Origin: CAZNQW01 sp964575225
GTDB taxonomy: Bacteria > Chloroflexota > Anaerolineae > JAAYZQ01
Direction of reading: 5' to 3'
DNA: 7,076 nucleotides
Assembly: GCA_964575225.1 (NCBI GenBank)
Contig: CAZNQW010000204.1
Location: 1-7,076, forward strand
In this document: positions 5,093-7,076 of the stretch, in pieces
Position numbering within the stretch: the first letter of the stretch is position 1
Layout of the letters: every line of letters starts with the position of its first letter
Position numbers and translations under genes: made by a program
Notes under the pieces: generated by a model
Database searches by the model: none
Told to the model about the DNA's origin: nothing
What the model saw: the letters and a program-made list of their open reading frames with translations, nothing else

Positions 5093-5992
5093 ATGACTAT
5101 GAACCAGCGAACCCGCCGGCCAGGCGAATCCCGCTTTCTGGGCTGGCTGTACGTGGCCCCAGGACTGATTATCTACCTGATCTTTGTGCTGTACCCCATC
5201 GTCGAGACAATCCGCACCAGCTTTTACCGATGGGACGGGTTTAGCAGCAACCGCGAATTGATCGGCCTGCAGAACTATGCAACGCTGTTGGGCGACCGCC
5301 AATTCCTGCTGGCCCTTTCCCACAACCTGATCTTTATCCTGTTCTACAGCCTGCTGCCCATCCTGATCGGCCTGTTCCTGACCAGCCTGATGGGTCGCCA
5401 AAAGCTGCCCGGCATGACCTTTTTCCGAGCCGGGCTCTTTTTGCCCCAGGTCATCAGCATGGTGGTCGTGGGCGTGGTCTGGCGCTGGATTTTCAATCCG
5501 GCCTTTGGCCCCCTCAACAAATTCCTCACGGCGATCGGGTTGAGTGCATGGGCCAAACCCTGGCTGGGCGATTTCACCTGGGCCCTGCCCGCCGTGGGCA
5601 CCGTGGGCACCTGGGTGCAATATGGCTTTTGCATGGTCCTGTTTCTGGCCGGCATCCAGCGCATCTCGTCCGATCTATACGAGGCCGCCCAATTGGACGG
5701 CGCCAACGGCCTTCAACAGTTCCGGCACATTACCCTCCCCGGTCTTCGGCCCGAGATCATTGTCGCCTTGATCACCACCTTGATCGCGGCCCTGCGCGTG
5801 TTTGACCTGGTGTTTGTGACTACCAAGGGCGGCCCCGGCGAGAACACCCTGGTCGTGGCCTTTTTGGTCTATCGCGCGGCCTTTGAGCTCAACCGCATCG
5901 GCTATGCCGCCGCCATCGCCACGGTGTTGACCCTGATGATTTTTGTCATCTCGTTTTCCATCCTTCGGTTTCAGAGAGATTCGGAGGCCTAA
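5093..5992 (+). CDS. Sugar ABC transporter permease, MalF/UgpA type
   Basis: The product is 299 residues with six or so membrane segments, the first at about 16-37 and the second at about 72-99. After the third lies the FNPAFGPLN element (134-142), typical of MalF-type subunits. The cytoplasmic coupling loop EAAQLDGANGLQQFRHITLP (197-216) is a full EAA motif, which docks on the transporter ATPase. With the next gene it would form the channel for the sugar held by the upstream lipoprotein. ATG 5093 is weakly supported: its nearest purine-rich site is too close or too far. ATG 5099, two codons on, sits 6 nt after AGGG (5089-5092) and is equally plausible. The gene lies 113 bp after the binding-protein gene, beyond the hairpin, and 2 bp before the next permease. 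Confidence 0.93.
   Translation: MTMNQRTRRPGESRFLGWLYVAPGLIIYLIFVLYPIVETIRTSFYRWDGFSSNRELIGLQNYATLLGDRQFLLALSHNLIFILFYSLLPILIGLFLTSLMGRQKLPGMTFFRAGLFLPQVISMVVVGVVWRWIFNPAFGPLNKFLTAIGLSAWAKPWLGDFTWALPAVGTVGTWVQYGFCMVLFLAGIQRISSDLYEAAQLDGANGLQQFRHITLPGLRPEIIVALITTLIAALRVFDLVFVTTKGGPGENTLVVAFLVYRAAFELNRIGYAAAIATVLTLMIFVISFSILRFQRDSEA
5983..5987 (+). promoter_or_regulatory. Ribosome-binding site inside the MalF-type gene
   Basis: GGAGG lies in the last codons of the upstream permease gene, 7 nt before ATG 5995. The stop and the next start are separated by 2 bp, an arrangement typical of translational coupling. Confidence 0.8.
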
Positions 5993-5994
5993 TC

Positions 5995-6828
5995 ATGGCG
6001 CGTCTGCGCAAATGGGGACAGACCTCGCTCACCTACGGAATCTTGACCCTCTTTCTCCTGGTCGTCTTTTTGCCCATACTGGGGATCATTCTCAGCGCCT
6101 TCAAAACCAACGTAGAGGTGATCCAGGGGCCTTTTGCCCTACCCAAGGAGTGGCTCTTTGAGAACTTTGCCAACGCCTGGAATGCCGGGCGTTTCAGCAG
6201 CTATTTTCGCAGCAGCGTCATCGTCGTCATTCCCGTCGTCGTGGTCAGCGTCTTTTTGAGCACCCTCACCGGCTACGCCTTTGGCACCCTGCTCTTTCCC
6301 GGACAGCGGCTGCTCTTCTACGCCCTCCTCATCGGCTTTATGGTCCCCTTTGAAGCCGTGGTGATCCCGCTGTACCACATGCTGCGCAATCTCAAGTTGA
6401 CCGATTCCTACTGGGCCCTGATCCTACCCCAGATCGGCTTGAGCGTGAGCTTTGGCACCTTTTGGATGAGCAGCTTTTTCGGGAGCGCCCCCCAGGAACT
6501 GATCGATGCAGCGACCATCGACGGGTGCAGTCGCTGGCAGACGTTATGGAAAGTCCTGTGGCCCCTGGCTCGCCCGGCTGTGCTGACCCTCGTCGTGCTG
6601 ATTTTCATGTGGACCTGGAACGAGTTCCTTCTAGCCCTCGTATTGGTCCAGGACGAAAACCTGCGCACGCTGCCCGTGGGCCTGGCTTTCTTCCAGGGAC
6701 GGTTCACGGCCGATATTCCCCGCCTGGCGGCAGGATCGTTGATCGTCGCCGGTCCGATCCTGGTAGTCTATGCCTTTTTCCAGCGCCATTTCATCCGTGG
6801 GATGTTGTCCGGGTCGGTGAAAGGCTAG
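5995..6828 (+). CDS. Sugar ABC transporter permease, MalG/UgpE type
   Basis: The product is 277 residues. The first membrane segment (about 13-35) is followed by an extracytoplasmic loop ('SAFKTNVEVIQGPFALPKEW'), as usual in MalG-type subunits. The EAA coupling loop is DAATIDGCSRWQTLWKVLWP (171-190), with Asp in place of the first Glu, a common MalG-side variant. The C-terminus (FFQRHFIRGMLSGSVKG) is the typical MalG-family ending, 'F.QRhfv.Gl..GavKG'. It pairs with the upstream permease as a heterodimer in the cytoplasmic membrane. The energising ATPase is not in the window; CUT1 systems often use an ATPase encoded elsewhere. The start is fixed by GGAGG at 5983-5987. Confidence 0.94.
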   Translation: MARLRKWGQTSLTYGILTLFLLVVFLPILGIILSAFKTNVEVIQGPFALPKEWLFENFANAWNAGRFSSYFRSSVIVVIPVVVVSVFLSTLTGYAFGTLLFPGQRLLFYALLIGFMVPFEAVVIPLYHMLRNLKLTDSYWALILPQIGLSVSFGTFWMSSFFGSAPQELIDAATIDGCSRWQTLWKVLWPLARPAVLTLVVLIFMWTWNEFLLALVLVQDENLRTLPVGLAFFQGRFTADIPRLAAGSLIVAGPILVVYAFFQRHFIRGMLSGSVKG

Positions 6829-6835
6829 CCGCCCG

Positions 6836-6849
6836 CTGGGGAAACCCAG
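6836..6849 (+). promoter_or_regulatory. Small GAAA-tetraloop hairpin before the hydrolase gene
   Basis: CTGGG, loop GAAA, CCCAG: a 5-bp stem closed by a GNRA tetraloop, between the MalG-type stop and the ribosome-binding site of the next gene. It is too short to terminate. It may tune translation or mRNA processing. Confidence 0.5.
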
Positions 6850-6853
6850 AGAC

Positions 6854-6858
6854 GGGAG
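6854..6858 (+). promoter_or_regulatory. Ribosome-binding site of the hydrolase gene
   Basis: GGGAG lies 7 nt before ATG 6866, which makes this start well supported. Confidence 0.65.
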
Positions 6859-6865
6859 TGAAACG

Positions 6866-7031
6866 ATGTCATCTGCCCCCTTGATCGAGGAGGCCCGCAA
6901 GCGAGCTTTGGACATCCTCCATGGTTGCGTGACGCCCCAAGGCTTTCGGGCTTCGGCGCTAGCCGTCGGCTATCCCCAGATCTGGGCCCGTGACAGCATG
7001 ATCACCTTCCTGGGGGCCGTGGCCAGCGGAG
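6866..7031 (+). CDS. Glycoside hydrolase, debranching/amylo-alpha-1,6-glucosidase-like (5' end only)
   Basis: Only the first 55 residues are genomic; the contig then runs into adapter, and the following E-I-G-R-A-S-C-R-E-R-V and stop are not real. The visible part (EEARKRALDILHGCVTPQGFRASA, then YPQIWARDSMITFLGA at 36-51) resembles the N-terminus of (alpha/alpha)6-barrel glycosidases annotated as glycogen-debranching or amylo-alpha-1,6-glucosidase-type proteins. The W-x-R-D element (40-43) is a landmark of that fold. There is no signal peptide, so the enzyme would act in the cytoplasm, probably on the sugar imported by the adjacent transporter. It starts 37 bp after the permease gene in the same direction, consistent with one operon. 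The family assignment is from recall of a short segment and is tentative. Confidence 0.6.
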
Positions 7032-7076
7032 AGATCGGAAGAGCGTCGTGTAGGGAAAGAGTGTAGGATAGGGTGT
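7032..7076 (-). other. Illumina adapter sequence at right contig end (artefact)
   Basis: This is the exact reverse complement of positions 2-46: it opens with AGATCGGAAGAGC and contains the complement of the same index octamer. The two ends form a perfect 45-bp terminal inverted repeat that is purely technical. In the frame of the last gene it encodes I-G-R-A-S-C-R-E-R-V and a stop, so the apparent C-terminus of that protein is false. Base 7031 could belong to either side. Confidence 0.98.

Noticed and set aside
1..7076. Terminal inverted repeats suggesting a transposon, linear replicon or phage genome
   Set aside because: The repeat is entirely Illumina adapter plus index; no transposase, terminase or replication gene is present.

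Overview
This looks like a complete short contig from a GC-rich bacterial, probably metagenomic, assembly. Its first 46 and last 45 bases are untrimmed Illumina adapter: a perfect inverted copy containing what looks like an i5 index octamer. Only about 47-7031 is biological. The likely source is a Chloroflexota (Anaerolineae/Caldilineae-like) bacterium. That is an inference from a surface protein with a long Thr/Pro 'TPTATP' stalk, a lipoprotein whose mature start reads C-G-A-T-P-E-P-T-A-A-P, and the GC-rich gene style. There is no rRNA or marker gene to confirm it.

All supported genes are on the + strand. Region 1 (47-2212) holds two adjacent c-type multiheme cytochrome genes. The first is the 3' end of a paired-CXXCH protein with three haem motifs visible. 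The second is a 579-residue protein with an N-terminal membrane segment, a roughly 130-residue Thr/Pro-rich stalk with Trp-marked 14-residue tandem repeats, seven CXXCH motifs and a C-terminal CX3CH motif. Together they suggest electron transfer at or outside the cell surface.

Region 2 (2213-2641) is a 429-bp non-coding stretch rich in inverted repeats. It has possible termination hairpins for the cytochrome genes, a weak sigma70-like promoter, and a leader with four successive potential hairpins. It precedes a gene for a 288-residue protein with two predicted [4Fe-4S] clusters (COG1600/epoxyqueuosine-reductase-like).

Region 3 (3630-7031) is a carbohydrate ABC uptake operon: substrate-binding lipoprotein, MalF-type permease, MalG-type permease, then the start of a glycoside hydrolase that resembles glycogen-debranching/amylo-alpha-1,6-glucosidase-type enzymes. 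No ATPase gene is in view. A perfect 14-bp hairpin separates the binding-protein gene from the permeases, and a small GAAA-loop hairpin precedes the hydrolase gene. The likely logic is capture of an oligosaccharide, import, and intracellular hydrolysis.

I see no tRNA, rRNA, CRISPR array or insertion sequence. The strongest observations are the adapter-flanked ends, which produce chimeric protein tails, the stalked multiheme cytochrome with its CX3CH motif, and the structured leader before the Fe-S gene.
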